Assembly (NCBI RefSeq): GCF_000449425.2
Contig: NZ_AVHW01000066.1
Span: 1 to 64,000, forward strand
Direction of reading: 5' to 3'
Source of the DNA: Clostridioides difficile CD160
GTDB lineage: Bacteria; Bacillota; Clostridia; Peptostreptococcales; Peptostreptococcaceae
DNA length: 64,000 nt
Numbering within the stretch: the stretch's first letter is position 1; each line of letters begins with the position of its first letter. Below, piece by piece: positions 25,342 to 34,734 of the stretch. A model generated the notes under the pieces. The model had not been told where the DNA came from. It saw only the letters and a list, made by a program, of their open reading frames with translations, and did not search any database. The position numbers and the translations under genes are program-made.

Positions 25342-26028
25342 CTAAATAATTTCTTTCAATTCAAGCAGACTACTTATTTCATAAGTTGGTGCATAGCTAG
25401 TATTATTTATACTGTTATTGGAATTTAGCCAACAAGTATCTATTCCTGAATTTATTCCTCCTAAAATATCCGATGTCAAACTATCACCAATCATTAACAC
25501 AGAAGATTTATCATCACAATCAAATTTTTTAAGAGCATATTTAAATATTTCAGGATTTGGTTTTGATATTTTCAATTCTTCAGACACAACAATTCCATCA
25601 ATATATTCTTTTATTTCTGAGTTCTTAAGTCTTCTGTTTTGAACTTCAGATATTCCATTTGTTATTATAATTATTGTGTACTTTTTCTTGAGATATGATA
25701 ACATATCGACTGCACCTGGAATTAAGAATGTACATTCACCTAAAAAACTTAAGTACATTTTACTAAGAATTTTAGGGTCAGTATCTAATTTCATTTCATC
25801 TGCTAAAAGTTTAAATCGAAGTAATTTAAGTTCATCTAAAGTTACAATATTTTTTTCAAGGTCAAGCCAAAGTTTATCACTTATATTTCTATATATTTTT
25901 ATGCATTTCTCATAATCAAGTCTCAAACCAAACTTAGATAGAAGCCTTTTAAAAGCATGTGATTCACTCTTCTTAAAATCAAATAAAGTATCATCTGCAT
26001 CAAAAAATATAAATTTATATGTTTTCAT
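25342..26028 (-). CDS. HAD family hydrolase (YjjG-type nucleotidase)
   Basis: A 228-residue haloacid dehalogenase-like phosphatase. All four motifs are visible: FFDADDTLFDF (nucleophile Asp, about 8-18), IITNG (motif II, about 108), SKPNPEIF (motif III Lys, about 148) and MIGDSLTSDI (motif IV, about 173). The arrangement fits the YjjG family of noncanonical pyrimidine nucleotidases, although substrate specificity cannot be read from the sequence. The ATG at 26028 follows AAAGGA by about ten bases. It is co-directional with the XRE-cupin gene and only 13 bases downstream, so they form an operon. Confidence 0.87.
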   Translation of the reverse strand: MKTYKFIFFDADDTLFDFKKSESHAFKRLLSKFGLRLDYEKCIKIYRNISDKLWLDLEKNIVTLDELKLLRFKLLADEMKLDTDPKILSKMYLSFLGECTFLIPGAVDMLSYLKKKYTIIIITNGISEVQNRRLKNSEIKEYIDGIVVSEELKISKPNPEIFKYALKKFDCDDKSSVLMIGDSLTSDILGGINSGIDTCWLNSNNSINNTSYAPTYEISSLLELKEII

Positions 26029-26041
26029 AAGTTTTATTCCT

Positions 26042-26587
26042 TTATAAGATAACTGCAAAAATTACTTTGCTTTCACTATCTGAATTATTTTGCCATTTGT
26101 GTTTCGTTCCTAAAGGAACTTTAACACTATCGCCTTTAAATAGAGTAAATTCATCATCATCCATAAAAAGTTTGACTTCTCCTTCTAAAACATATGCAAT
26201 CTCATCTCCATTGTGAGTAATTCTATCTACACAAGAAGAAGTATTTGGAGCTAAATCCATAATTGCAAACTCTAAATTACTACTAGAGTCTGGAATTAAA
26301 ACTTCATATACAACATCATTGCTTCCAGGTAAAATAACTTTTTTTCTACTATCATGTCTTACTATTAAGCTTTTTTTGTCTACCTCAGATACAAAAAATG
26401 TAAATAGAGGAACATTTAGAGAAGAGGCTATAGACTTTAATGAATTTACAGATGGATTAGCAAGGCCTCTTTCTATTTGGCTTAATAATGATGGTGTAAC
26501 ATCAGCTAGTTTTGCTAAATCTCGAATACTTAAATTTTGTTTTTTTCGAACTTCAGCTATTTTTTCTCCTAAATTTAAATCATTCAT
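26042..26587 (-). CDS. XRE-cupin transcriptional regulator
   Basis: A 181-residue regulator. An N-terminal helix-turn-helix (about 9-63; LSIRDLAKLADVTPSLLSQIERGLANPSV) is followed by a C-terminal cupin_2 domain (about 110-178; THNGDEIAYVLEGEVKLFMDD). This type senses small ligands such as amino acids or polyamines. GAAGGGA precedes the ATG. It is divergent from the GntP permease gene, with a perfect dyad between the two promoters, so it probably controls both itself and the permease. Confidence 0.9.
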   Translation of the reverse strand: MNDLNLGEKIAEVRKKQNLSIRDLAKLADVTPSLLSQIERGLANPSVNSLKSIASSLNVPLFTFFVSEVDKKSLIVRHDSRKKVILPGSNDVVYEVLIPDSSSNLEFAIMDLAPNTSSCVDRITHNGDEIAYVLEGEVKLFMDDDEFTLFKGDSVKVPLGTKHKWQNNSDSESKVIFAVIL

Positions 26588-26663
26588 ATAAATATCCCTT
26601 CTTTTTCATTTTAAAAAATATTGCCCTAAAATAATCAAATAAAAGATTATACAGTATGAAATT

Positions 26664-26759
26664 ATTATAACATATTGAATGGATTTTTGAAAAAATAATG
26701 TTCAATCTAATTGAATAAATTAAAATATAATTGACAATAGGATACAGAATACTTAAAAT
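26664..26759. promoter_or_regulatory. Divergent promoters with central palindrome
   Basis: Plus strand: TTGACA (26731-26736), 17 bases, TAAAAT (26754-26759) for the GntP gene. Minus strand: TTCAAA (26686-26691), 16 bases, TATAAT (26664-26669) for the XRE-cupin gene. TTCAATCTAATTGAA (26701-26715), a 6-3-6 perfect inverted repeat, lies between them, and a related ATTGAAT is at 26674-26680. Confidence 0.7.
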
Positions 26760-26818
26760 ATATTTAAATAAAATTAAATTAAGTAAAAAATAATTAACTT
26801 ATGATAGGAGGGAGTATT

Positions 26819-28066
26819 ATGCAAATAACAACTTTTGGAGCTATATTTGGCTTATTAGTAGCAATTATTTTAATTATAAAAAAATTTCAAGCTGTTTATA
26901 GTTTAATGTTAGGTGCATTTATTGGAGGAATAGTTGGAGGAGCAAACATAACACAAACTGTAGATTTTATGGCAACTGGAGCTATGAATATCTCACCATC
27001 AATTCTTAGAGCTTTAGCATCAGGTGTATTAGCTGGAAGTCTAATAAAAACAGGGGCAGTAGATAGGATATCAGAACAGATTGTGAAAATATTAGGTGAA
27101 AGGAGAGCTTTGCTTTCAATTGCTGCTTCAACTATGGTACTTGCTGGAGTAGGAGTGAATTTAGATGTATCTATAATAACAGTAGCACCTATAGGCTTAT
27201 ATATAGGTAGAAAATTAAATTATTCTAAACTATCAATACTCTTAGCAATGTTAGGAGGAGGAAAAGCAGGTAATATAATATCACCAAACCCCAATACTAT
27301 AGCAGTGGCAGGAAATTTTTCTGTCAATTTATCTAGTGTTATGATTGCAAATATAATTCCAGCAATTGTTGGAGTTGTGATTACAGTTATCTTGGCAAGT
27401 ATGTTAACAAATAAAGGTAATAAAATAGAATCATATGAAATCTTGGAGCAAAGAGAGGATTTGCCAAGTTTATTTAAATCATTATGTGGTCCAATTGTGG
27501 CAATCTTCTTATTGTTTTTGGGAAATATATCTCCAATAGTCATAGACCCTATGATAGCTCTTCCAATAGGGGGAATAGTAACTTTAATTGTTACAGGAAA
27601 TTTGAACAATTCAAGAGAGTATTTAGCTTTTGGATTATCTAAGATGCAAGGAGTTTGTATATTATTACTTGGAACAGGAAGTATTGCAGGAATTATACAG
27701 GTGTCTGAATTGCAACAGAGTACGATAAGTATACTACAATTTTTAAATATGCCACAATTTTTATTAGCACCAATTTCAGGTATACTTATGTCATTAGCAA
27801 CAGCATCATCAACAGCTGGAGCTACTATAGCATCATCAACTTTTTCTGATGCTATAATAAATGGTGGTTTATCGCCTATTTCAGGTGCATCAATTGTAAA
27901 TGCAGGTTCTAGTGTATTTGAGCAATTGCCACATGGTTCATTATTCCATACTAGTGCAGGAAGTATAAATATGGATATAGGAGAAAGATTTAAATTAATT
28001 CCATATGAAGCCTTAATAGGAATAGTAATGACTATAGTTTCAACAGCTATTCAATTAATCCTATAA
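26819..28066 (+). CDS. GntP family permease
   Basis: A 415-residue membrane protein with about twelve to thirteen hydrophobic helices, resembling gluconate/H+ symporter (GntP) and related organic-anion carriers. The stretch AMLGGGKAGNIISPNPNTIAVA (about 144-165) is typical. The ATG at 26819 is preceded by AGGAGGG. It stands between a divergently transcribed XRE-cupin regulator and the sensor kinase. By context it probably brings in the substrate of the GrdE/GrdB-type reductase encoded downstream, but the substrate is unknown. Confidence 0.87.
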   Translation: MQITTFGAIFGLLVAIILIIKKFQAVYSLMLGAFIGGIVGGANITQTVDFMATGAMNISPSILRALASGVLAGSLIKTGAVDRISEQIVKILGERRALLSIAASTMVLAGVGVNLDVSIITVAPIGLYIGRKLNYSKLSILLAMLGGGKAGNIISPNPNTIAVAGNFSVNLSSVMIANIIPAIVGVVITVILASMLTNKGNKIESYEILEQREDLPSLFKSLCGPIVAIFLLFLGNISPIVIDPMIALPIGGIVTLIVTGNLNNSREYLAFGLSKMQGVCILLLGTGSIAGIIQVSELQQSTISILQFLNMPQFLLAPISGILMSLATASSTAGATIASSTFSDAIINGGLSPISGASIVNAGSSVFEQLPHGSLFHTSAGSINMDIGERFKLIPYEALIGIVMTIVSTAIQLIL

Positions 28067-28149
28067 TAAATACAAATATTTAATGAAAAAGTAGGATTTT
28101 GTTATTAAATATTGAATTTAATAATAAAAAAGAAGATTGGAGTTTTAAA

Positions 28150-30144
28150 GTGAATAAAAAAAAGATAGTTATTATGGGTATTATTTATTCTTTTTTAGTG
28201 GTATTTTCACTTACAAATATGTATGTAAATACGGAATATAATCTAGATGTATTTGAATATATTAAAAAATCACTGCCATTTACAAAAGAAGAAAAAGAAT
28301 GGTTAGAAGGACATGAGAATTTGATGTATAGCTCTGACCAAAGTTCTCCTCCTTTGAGGTATAAAGGTAATGAAGATGGACAATATAAGGGAATTATTGT
28401 TGACTTAATGAATTCTCTGTCAATTCAAATTGGTAGAGACTTTTATTTTAAGCCAAATACTTGGTGGAAAGAATCTTTCGTAAATTCGGTAGATGATAGT
28501 ATCAAATTCTTTGATTTAATTCCATCAAAGGAAAGGGAAAAGAAATTTATATTTACTGACCCAATATATACTTTGAGTGCAAATATATTAAAAGATAAGA
28601 AATCTCAAAATATAAATAGTTACATGGATTTAAAGGGAAAGACAATAGCAATACCAGAAGGTGACTATTCTATAAATTTTTTAAAGCAAAAAGTTGGAAA
28701 TATAAATATAGTATTAACTCCAGATATAAAGACTGGGGTTAATCATTTAATGTCAGGAAGGGTAGACGCAGTTGTAGGTGATGAGCCAGTATTACAATAT
28801 TATATAAGCAATTATGGACTTTCAAATAAATACAATATTTTAACTAGTCCTATTTATACTAAAAAGGCTGTTCTTGCTGTACCTAAACAATATGAAGAAT
28901 TGGTCAGTATTTTAAATAAAGGAATTTTTAAACTTCAAAAAAATGGTGTATATAAAGACTTAAAGAAAAAATGGTATCCTACATATAATGATGTTGATGA
29001 TGTATTGTATGAGAGAGGAATTGTACCAAGTATTTATCTTTTTATAGGTATAATCTTAATATCAATTTATATATTTTATAGCTATACATATTTATTAAAG
29101 ATAGAAATAAAAAGAAAAACAGAAGAAGTACTGGAAAATAAAAAAACTTTAGAAGCTACATTTAATAGTATTACAGATATAATAATGCTTATAGATGAAA
29201 ATTACAACATAGTAGAGTCTAATAAAGTTCTATGTGATTTTGTAGACGAAATAAGTTATAAAAGAGAAGATTTAATTAACATGATAAAGGGAATTATTGA
29301 AAATACATTTTCTGACAATGCACATAAAACAAATGAAATTGAATTACATAATAAGATTTTAAAGATAAATACTTTTCCTGTAGAATATAAAAAAAATAAT
29401 ATTGAGTACATAGTGGTTCTCATTAAAGATATAACGAATGATAAAATAGTAGATGCAAAATTACTTAGAGAAAATAAAATGATATCTATAGGGCAGCTAG
29501 CTTCTGGTGTAGCACATGAGATAAGAAATCCTCTAGGGATAATAAGAAACAATTGTTATCTTTTAAAAGATAATGTTACAATGGAGGAAGTAAATGACTG
29601 TGTAAAATCTATAGAAAGCAATGTAGATAGAGCAAGTAATATAATAACAAACTTGTTAAATTTTGCAAGGATATCAGACGATAATCTAGAAAATATAAAT
29701 ATAAGAAGTTTTATTGAAAATATAGTCAATCTTCAATATAAAATCTTACAGTTAAAGAATATTGAAGTAAAAATAGAGTGTGATAAGAATTTAGTATGCT
29801 ATATAAATGGAGAATCATTGAAACATGTATTTATAAATTTGATTTCTAATGCAGTAGATGCAATACATGAAAGTGGGAAGATTATTATAGATTGTTATGT
29901 AGAAAATGGTTACTTGTTTATAGATTTTAAAGATAATGGTGAAGGAATAAAAGAAAATGCTTTGAAGGATATATTTAATCCTTTCTATACTACAAAGCCA
30001 ATAGGTGAAGGGACTGGTTTAGGCCTATATATTACTTATAATGAGATTAAAAAGAATAATGGAGATATAAGTGTAAAAAGTAAATTGGGTATTGGAACTT
30101 GTTTTCATATAAAGATTCCACTAAATAAAGAGGTGACTATATAA
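28150..30144 (+). CDS. Sensor histidine kinase with extracellular SBP_bac_3 sensor
   Basis: A 664-residue membrane kinase. After an N-terminal membrane segment (about 5-27) comes a family 3 solute-binding domain outside the cell (about 40-285), a second membrane helix (about 287-310) and a PAS-like linker (about 335-430). The HisKA domain follows, with phospho-acceptor His at about 456 in GVAHEIRNPLG, and then the ATPase domain with NLISNAVDAI, DNGEGI and GEGTGLGL. The GTG at 28150 with TTGGAG upstream is the preferred start; an upstream TTG at 28099 has poorer spacing. It probably binds the reductase substrate directly. It overlaps the response regulator start (TAATG). Confidence 0.9.
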   Translation: MNKKKIVIMGIIYSFLVVFSLTNMYVNTEYNLDVFEYIKKSLPFTKEEKEWLEGHENLMYSSDQSSPPLRYKGNEDGQYKGIIVDLMNSLSIQIGRDFYFKPNTWWKESFVNSVDDSIKFFDLIPSKEREKKFIFTDPIYTLSANILKDKKSQNINSYMDLKGKTIAIPEGDYSINFLKQKVGNINIVLTPDIKTGVNHLMSGRVDAVVGDEPVLQYYISNYGLSNKYNILTSPIYTKKAVLAVPKQYEELVSILNKGIFKLQKNGVYKDLKKKWYPTYNDVDDVLYERGIVPSIYLFIGIILISIYIFYSYTYLLKIEIKRKTEEVLENKKTLEATFNSITDIIMLIDENYNIVESNKVLCDFVDEISYKREDLINMIKGIIENTFSDNAHKTNEIELHNKILKINTFPVEYKKNNIEYIVVLIKDITNDKIVDAKLLRENKMISIGQLASGVAHEIRNPLGIIRNNCYLLKDNVTMEEVNDCVKSIESNVDRASNIITNLLNFARISDDNLENINIRSFIENIVNLQYKILQLKNIEVKIECDKNLVCYINGESLKHVFINLISNAVDAIHESGKIIIDCYVENGYLFIDFKDNGEGIKENALKDIFNPFYTTKPIGEGTGLGLYITYNEIKKNNGDISVKSKLGIGTCFHIKIPLNKEVTI

Positions 30145-31466
30145 TGAAAATACTAGTAGTTGATGACGAGTTAGAGTATGGAACGGTAATGAAAAAAATT
30201 CTACAAAAGAATGGATATCTTGTAGATATAGCAATAAGTGGGGAAGAAGCTATAAATATCATTAAAAAAGATAATAATTATGACTTGGTTTTATCTGATG
30301 TTATGATGAAAAATATGGATGGAGTACAGCTATTAGATAGAATTAAATCTATTAATAAAAGTATAGAAGTTATATTAGTTACAGGATATGGAAGTATTGA
30401 AAATGCAGTAGATGCTATGAAAAGAGGTGCTCTATCTTATTTTATAAAGAGTAATCCTATTGAAAATTTATTAGAAGAAATTGAAAAGGTAAAAGTAGTG
30501 AAAATGTCGTTTTCTACACAAAAGAATAATTTAGAGTTTACTTTAGAATCCAAAAATAGAAATTTTAATGATGTCATAAAAATAGCAGAAAAAGCTGCTT
30601 GTAAAGATGTTAATATGTTAATTTTGGGGGAGTCTGGTGTAGGCAAAGATATACTAGCTAGGTATATACATAGTATAAGTCCAAGACGAAATCAGATATT
30701 TGTGCCTGTAAATTGTTGTGCTTTTTCAGAAAATTTATTGGAGTCTGAGTTGTTTGGTCATGAAAAAGGTTCTTTTACAGGAGCAGTGGATAGTAGAAAA
30801 GGTAGATTTGAACTTTCGAATAAAGGAACTTTATTTTTGGACGAAATAGGAGATATACCTTTAAATGTTCAAGTAAAATTACTAAGAACACTTGAAGATA
30901 AATCTATAGAAAGAATAGGAAGTAATAAATCAATTAAAGTTGATTTTAGGTTAATTTGTGCAATGAATAAGGAACCAAAAGTAGAAATATCAAATGGAAG
31001 TATAAGAGAAGATTTTTTTTATAGGATAAGTACAATAACAATAACTATACCACCGTTAAGAAGTAGAAGAGAAGATTTAAATACACTTATAGAATTTTTC
31101 TTAAATAAGTACCAAATTGAACATGATAAAAAGGTATGTTCAGTTGATAAGGAAGTAATGGATTTTTTATTAAATTATAATTATCCAGGAAATATAAGAG
31201 AATTAAAAAATATAATAAATAGGCTTGTAGTTTTAAGTGAAGAAGGTAATTTATCAAAAGATAATTTAAATTTAATATCAAATAATGTGCATATAGATGA
31301 TAAAATAAGTATTAGACCTCTAAGGGAGATAAGAAAAGAATTTGAGTGTGAGTATATTGAAAAGGTTTTATCTTTATGTGGAAATAATGTTTCAAACACA
31401 GCTAAAAAATTGGAGATTAGCAGAAGACAATTAACTAATAAAATATCAGAATATAATATCAAGTGA
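30144..31466 (+). CDS. Sigma-54-dependent response regulator (NtrC type)
   Basis: A 440-residue activator. The receiver domain has Asp52 as phosphorylation site (LVLSDVMM). It is followed by an AAA+ domain with Walker A GESGVGKD (about 162-169), the sigma-54 contact loop GSFTGA (Ser in place of the usual Ala), and Walker B LFLDEIGD. A Fis-type helix-turn-helix closes the protein (CGNNVSNTAKKLEISRRQLTNKI). It is translationally coupled to the sensor kinase. Two identical-type palindromes begin at its own stop codon and a sigma-54 promoter lies 200 bases further on, so its target is the GrdE/GrdB-like operon. Confidence 0.93.
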   Translation: MKILVVDDELEYGTVMKKILQKNGYLVDIAISGEEAINIIKKDNNYDLVLSDVMMKNMDGVQLLDRIKSINKSIEVILVTGYGSIENAVDAMKRGALSYFIKSNPIENLLEEIEKVKVVKMSFSTQKNNLEFTLESKNRNFNDVIKIAEKAACKDVNMLILGESGVGKDILARYIHSISPRRNQIFVPVNCCAFSENLLESELFGHEKGSFTGAVDSRKGRFELSNKGTLFLDEIGDIPLNVQVKLLRTLEDKSIERIGSNKSIKVDFRLICAMNKEPKVEISNGSIREDFFYRISTITITIPPLRSRREDLNTLIEFFLNKYQIEHDKKVCSVDKEVMDFLLNYNYPGNIRELKNIINRLVVLSEEGNLSKDNLNLISNNVHIDDKISIRPLREIRKEFECEYIEKVLSLCGNNVSNTAKKLEISRRQLTNKISEYNIK

Positions 31467-31504
31467 GAAAAAAACTTCTCATTAAGTGAGAAAAAAATTT
31501 CTCA
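31464..31504 (+). promoter_or_regulatory. Twin upstream activator palindromes
   Basis: TGAGAA-N6-TTCTCA occurs twice (31464-31481 and 31487-31504), with centres 23 bp apart, about 160-200 bp upstream of the -24/-12 promoter. This is the usual position and phasing for binding of a sigma-54 activator. The first copy shares the stop codon of the regulator gene. Confidence 0.7.
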
Positions 31505-31514
31505 AACTTTATTA

Positions 31515-31548
31515 AAAGATAAGCAGAAAAATCTGTTTATCTTTTTTT
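31515..31548 (+). terminator. Terminator of the kinase/regulator operon
   Basis: AAAGATAA-CAGA and TCTG-TTATCTTT form a stem around four A residues, followed by a T-rich tail. It isolates the regulator transcript from the downstream sigma-54 promoter. Confidence 0.75.
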
Positions 31549-31662
31549 ATTATAATTTTTAAAATTAAGATTTACAATAATTATTGCTAAATTCAATACT
31601 TATAAAGATTAGAAATGAAAATATCTATGACATCAATATATATAATATAGATTTTAAATAAT

Positions 31663-31678
31663 TGGCATAGAAAATGCT
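31663..31678 (+). promoter_or_regulatory. Sigma-54 (-24/-12) promoter
   Basis: TGGCATAGAAAATGCT matches the sigma-54 consensus TGGCAYRN4TTGCW at 14 or so of the informative positions, with GG and GC separated by 10 bases. It lies about 70 bases before the GrdE-like gene. Confidence 0.8.
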
Positions 31679-31746
31679 TTATGTATGAATAAACATAATA
31701 ATAAATACTTTTAATTGCGATTAAATATATTAAGGGGGATTTTCAT

Positions 31747-33033
31747 ATGAAGCTAGAGCTAGGGAATATATTTATAAAAAATGTTGAATTTGGAGAAAAG
31801 ACAGAAGTAAAAAATGGAGTACTATATGTGAATAGTAAAGAAATAGAAAAGATAGCCTTAGAAGATGAAAGGATTGTAAGTGTAAATGTTGAACTTGCAA
31901 GACCTGACGAGTCAGTAAGAATAGCTCCAGTTAAAGATGTGATAGAACCTAGAGTTAAAATTGGAGATGACAGTAAAATATTTCCTGGAATTATAAACAA
32001 AGTAAAAACTGTAGGGAGTGGAAGAACGCATGTACTTTTAGGAGCCTGTGTTGTAACTTGTGGAAATATAGTTGGCTTTCAAGAAGGTGTAATTGATATG
32101 AGTGGGCCTACTGCTAAATATACACCTTTTTCAAAAACAAATAATGTATGTATTGTTATAAAGGCAAAAGATGGTATAGATACTCATGATTATGAAGAAG
32201 CAGCTAGAATTGCTGGATTGAAAATAGGCGCATATATAGGTGAAGCAGGAAGAGAAGTTGAGCCAGATGAAATAATTGTATATGAGACAAAACCATTATT
32301 AAAACAAGTAAAAGAATACCCAAATCTACCAACAGTAGCATATGTTCATATGTTGCAATCACAAGGGCTTTTACATGATACCTATTATTATGGAGTCGAT
32401 GCTAAACAAATAGTTCCTACTTTTATGTATCCAACTGAGATAATGGATGGAGCTATAATATCTGGAAACTGTGTAGCACCATGTGATAAGGTTACCACAT
32501 TCCATCATTTAAATAATCCAGTTATACATGATTTATATAAAAGACATGGAAAAGATTTAAATTTTGTAGGTGTTATTTTGACCAATGAAAATGTATTCTT
32601 GGTTGATAAAGAGAGAAGTTCTGATATGGTAGCAAAATTAATAGAGTTTTTGGGTGTTGATGGAGTACTAGTTACAGAAGAAGGTTATGGAAATCCAGAT
32701 ACTGACTTAATGATGAACTGTAGAAAGTGTAGTGAAGTTGGAGCAAATGTGGTTTTGATAACAGATGAATTCCCTGGAAAAGATGGAAAGAGTCAGTCTA
32801 TAGCAGATGCTACTAAAGAAGCAGATGCAGTTGTTTCTTGTGGTCAAGGAAACTTAGTGGTCCATTTTCCAGCAATGGATAAAATTATAGGAACTTTAGA
32901 ATATGTTGAAATGATGATTGGCGGGTATAAAGGATGCTTAAATGATGATGGAAGCATGGATGCAGAGTTACAAATAATAATAGCTTCAACTATAGCAAAT
33001 GGTTATAATCATCTGACAGCAAGATATTATTAA
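31747..33033 (+). CDS. Glycine/sarcosine/betaine reductase component B, alpha/beta proprotein (GrdE/G/I type)
   Basis: A 428-residue proprotein of the GrdE family. The conserved SGNCVAPCDK segment puts the expected self-cleavage between Asn241 and Cys242, which would create the N-terminal pyruvoyl group of the larger fragment. Cys101 and Cys105 (GACVVTCGN) are additional family residues. A GGGGG site precedes the ATG. In component B the pyruvoyl group binds the substrate amine as a Schiff base so that the selenol of GrdB can cleave the C-N bond. The gene is a paralogue outside a complete grd operon: no grdA, grdC, grdD or thioredoxin genes lie nearby. Confidence 0.9.
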   Translation: MKLELGNIFIKNVEFGEKTEVKNGVLYVNSKEIEKIALEDERIVSVNVELARPDESVRIAPVKDVIEPRVKIGDDSKIFPGIINKVKTVGSGRTHVLLGACVVTCGNIVGFQEGVIDMSGPTAKYTPFSKTNNVCIVIKAKDGIDTHDYEEAARIAGLKIGAYIGEAGREVEPDEIIVYETKPLLKQVKEYPNLPTVAYVHMLQSQGLLHDTYYYGVDAKQIVPTFMYPTEIMDGAIISGNCVAPCDKVTTFHHLNNPVIHDLYKRHGKDLNFVGVILTNENVFLVDKERSSDMVAKLIEFLGVDGVLVTEEGYGNPDTDLMMNCRKCSEVGANVVLITDEFPGKDGKSQSIADATKEADAVVSCGQGNLVVHFPAMDKIIGTLEYVEMMIGGYKGCLNDDGSMDAELQIIIASTIANGYNHLTARYY

Positions 33034-33118
33034 ATAAATGGTTGAATATAGAGTTTTGTTAGAGTAATCATTGGTCTAATTAATGTAATAACTATAAAGT
33101 GATTTGGAGGGTTAAGAG

Positions 33119-34426
33119 ATGAGTAAAATCAGAGTGGTTCATTATATAAATAATTTCTTTGCTGGTATAGGAGGAGAAGAAAAAGCAGATATTCCGCCAG
33201 AGAAAAGGGATGGAGTAGTAGGACCTGGAATGGCATTTCAAAGTCAATTTGACGATGATGCAGAGATAATTTCAACTGTAATTTGTGGAGATACTTATTT
33301 TGGTGAAAATATTGAAAGTGCAACTCAAGAACTTTTAAAAATGATAAAAGACGAAAAACCAGATTTATTCATTGCAGGACCTGCATTTAATGCAGGTAGA
33401 TATGGAGTAGCTTGTGGCGCTATTTGCAAAGCAGTTGAAGAGGAGTTAAATATTCCAGTAATTACAGGAATGTATAAAGAAAATCCTGGTGTAGATATGT
33501 TTAAGTTAGATTTACACATAATATCTACAGGAAATTCGGCAGCTAGTCTTAGAAAGGTAGTTCCAATAATGACAAAGCTAGGTCTTAAATTGGTTAGAGG
33601 AGAAGAAATAGGACCTCCTGAAGAAGAAGGATATATAATGAGAGGAATAAGAAAAAATTTCTTCCACGAACTCAGAGGTTCTGAAAGAGCCATTGATATG
33701 TTGGTTAAGAAGATGCAAGGAGAAAATTTTGAGACTGAGTATCCGATGCCTGAATTTGACAGAGTTACACCTATGAAACCTATTAAGGATTTATCTAAAA
33801 TAAAACTTGCACTAGTAACTTCTGGAGGGATAGTTCCAACTGATAATCCAGATAAAATTGAGTCTTCAAGTGCTACCAAGTATGGAATTTATGATTTAAC
33901 AGATATGAGTTCTATGTCAAATAAAGAATTTACAACTATACATGGAGGTTATGATAGAGCATATGTTCTTGAAAATCCTAATTTGGTTGTGCCATTAGAT
34001 GTAGTTAGGGAGTTTGAAAAAGAAGGTGTAATTGGAGAATTAGCAAATTATTTTATCACTACCACAGGAACAGGAACAAGTGTTGGAAATTCTAAAAGAT
34101 TTGGGGAATCACTTTCTAAGAAATTATTGGAAGATAATGTTGATGCTGTAATTTTAACATCTACATGAGGCACTTGTACTCGTTGTGGAGCAACGATGGT
34201 AAAAGAGATAGAAAGAGCTGGTATAGCAGTTGTTCATATTTGTACTGTTGTACCAATATCACTTACAATAGGAGCTAACAGAATTGTTCCAGCAGTAGGA
34301 ATACCATACCCACTTGGAAATCCTAATTTAGGAGAAGAAGAAAGTAAAAAGATTAGAAAGAATATAGTTTTAAAAGCTCTAAATGCCCTAAAAGAGGATA
34401 TAGAAACTCAAACAGTATTTGAATAA
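33119..34426 (+). CDS. Glycine/sarcosine/betaine reductase component B selenoprotein (GrdB/F/H type)
   Basis: A 435-residue selenoprotein. The frame passes an in-frame TGA at 34166-34168 (Sec350) in the motif STUGTCTRCGATM, and then continues to 34426; the part after the TGA is clearly GrdB-like (VKEIERAGIAVVHICTVVPI). A short hairpin follows the TGA and could act as SECIS. AGGG precedes the ATG. The selenol would attack the alpha carbon of a substrate Schiff base on the partner subunit, releasing an amine and leaving a carboxymethyl-selenoether for GrdA. Annotation programs that stop at TGA would split it into 349- and 76-residue pieces. Confidence 0.93.
34169..34200 (+). promoter_or_regulatory. 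Bacterial SECIS-like hairpin
   Basis: Directly after the TGA, CGTTG (34181-34185) and CAACG (34191-34195) form a stem with the loop TGGAG. Loop and distance (12 bases after the TGA) resemble bacterial SECIS elements. Confidence 0.65.
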
Positions 34427-34453
34427 TAAAAATATAACACAACACTTAGATTA

Positions 34454-34504
34454 AAAAGATATCATAAAATAGTTTTTGAAATTATTTTATGATATCTTTT
34501 TTTA
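34454..34504 (+). terminator. Strong terminator of the GrdE/GrdB-like operon
   Basis: AAAGATATCATAAAAT and ATTTTATGATATCTTT form a 16-bp perfect stem with a 12-base loop and a T7 tail. Confidence 0.9.
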
Positions 34505-34734
34505 TTATACAAATTGAAAATAGTGAAAATTATTTGTACTGCTTAAATTAAATTTATAAAATGATAAATTAATTTACTATAATCTTGATACACAAATTTA
34601 AATTAGATATACTATGAAAAGTGAGGTTATTATATTTTGGAACAACTATTCAACATATTAGAACAGATTAATTGAATAGAAAAAATTAACTTTATATAAT
34701 AATTAGAATAATAACAAGAAAGAAGGTGTATATA

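Noticed and set aside
33325-33879. Antisense open frame within the GrdB-like gene
   Set aside because: Low-complexity composition and no start signals; the sense gene is unambiguous.
34600-34675. Tiny frame (12 codons, starting at a TTG) before the LytTR remnant, considered as an AgrD-like peptide
   Set aside because: It has no cysteine/charged-tail pattern of autoinducing peptides and the start context is weak.
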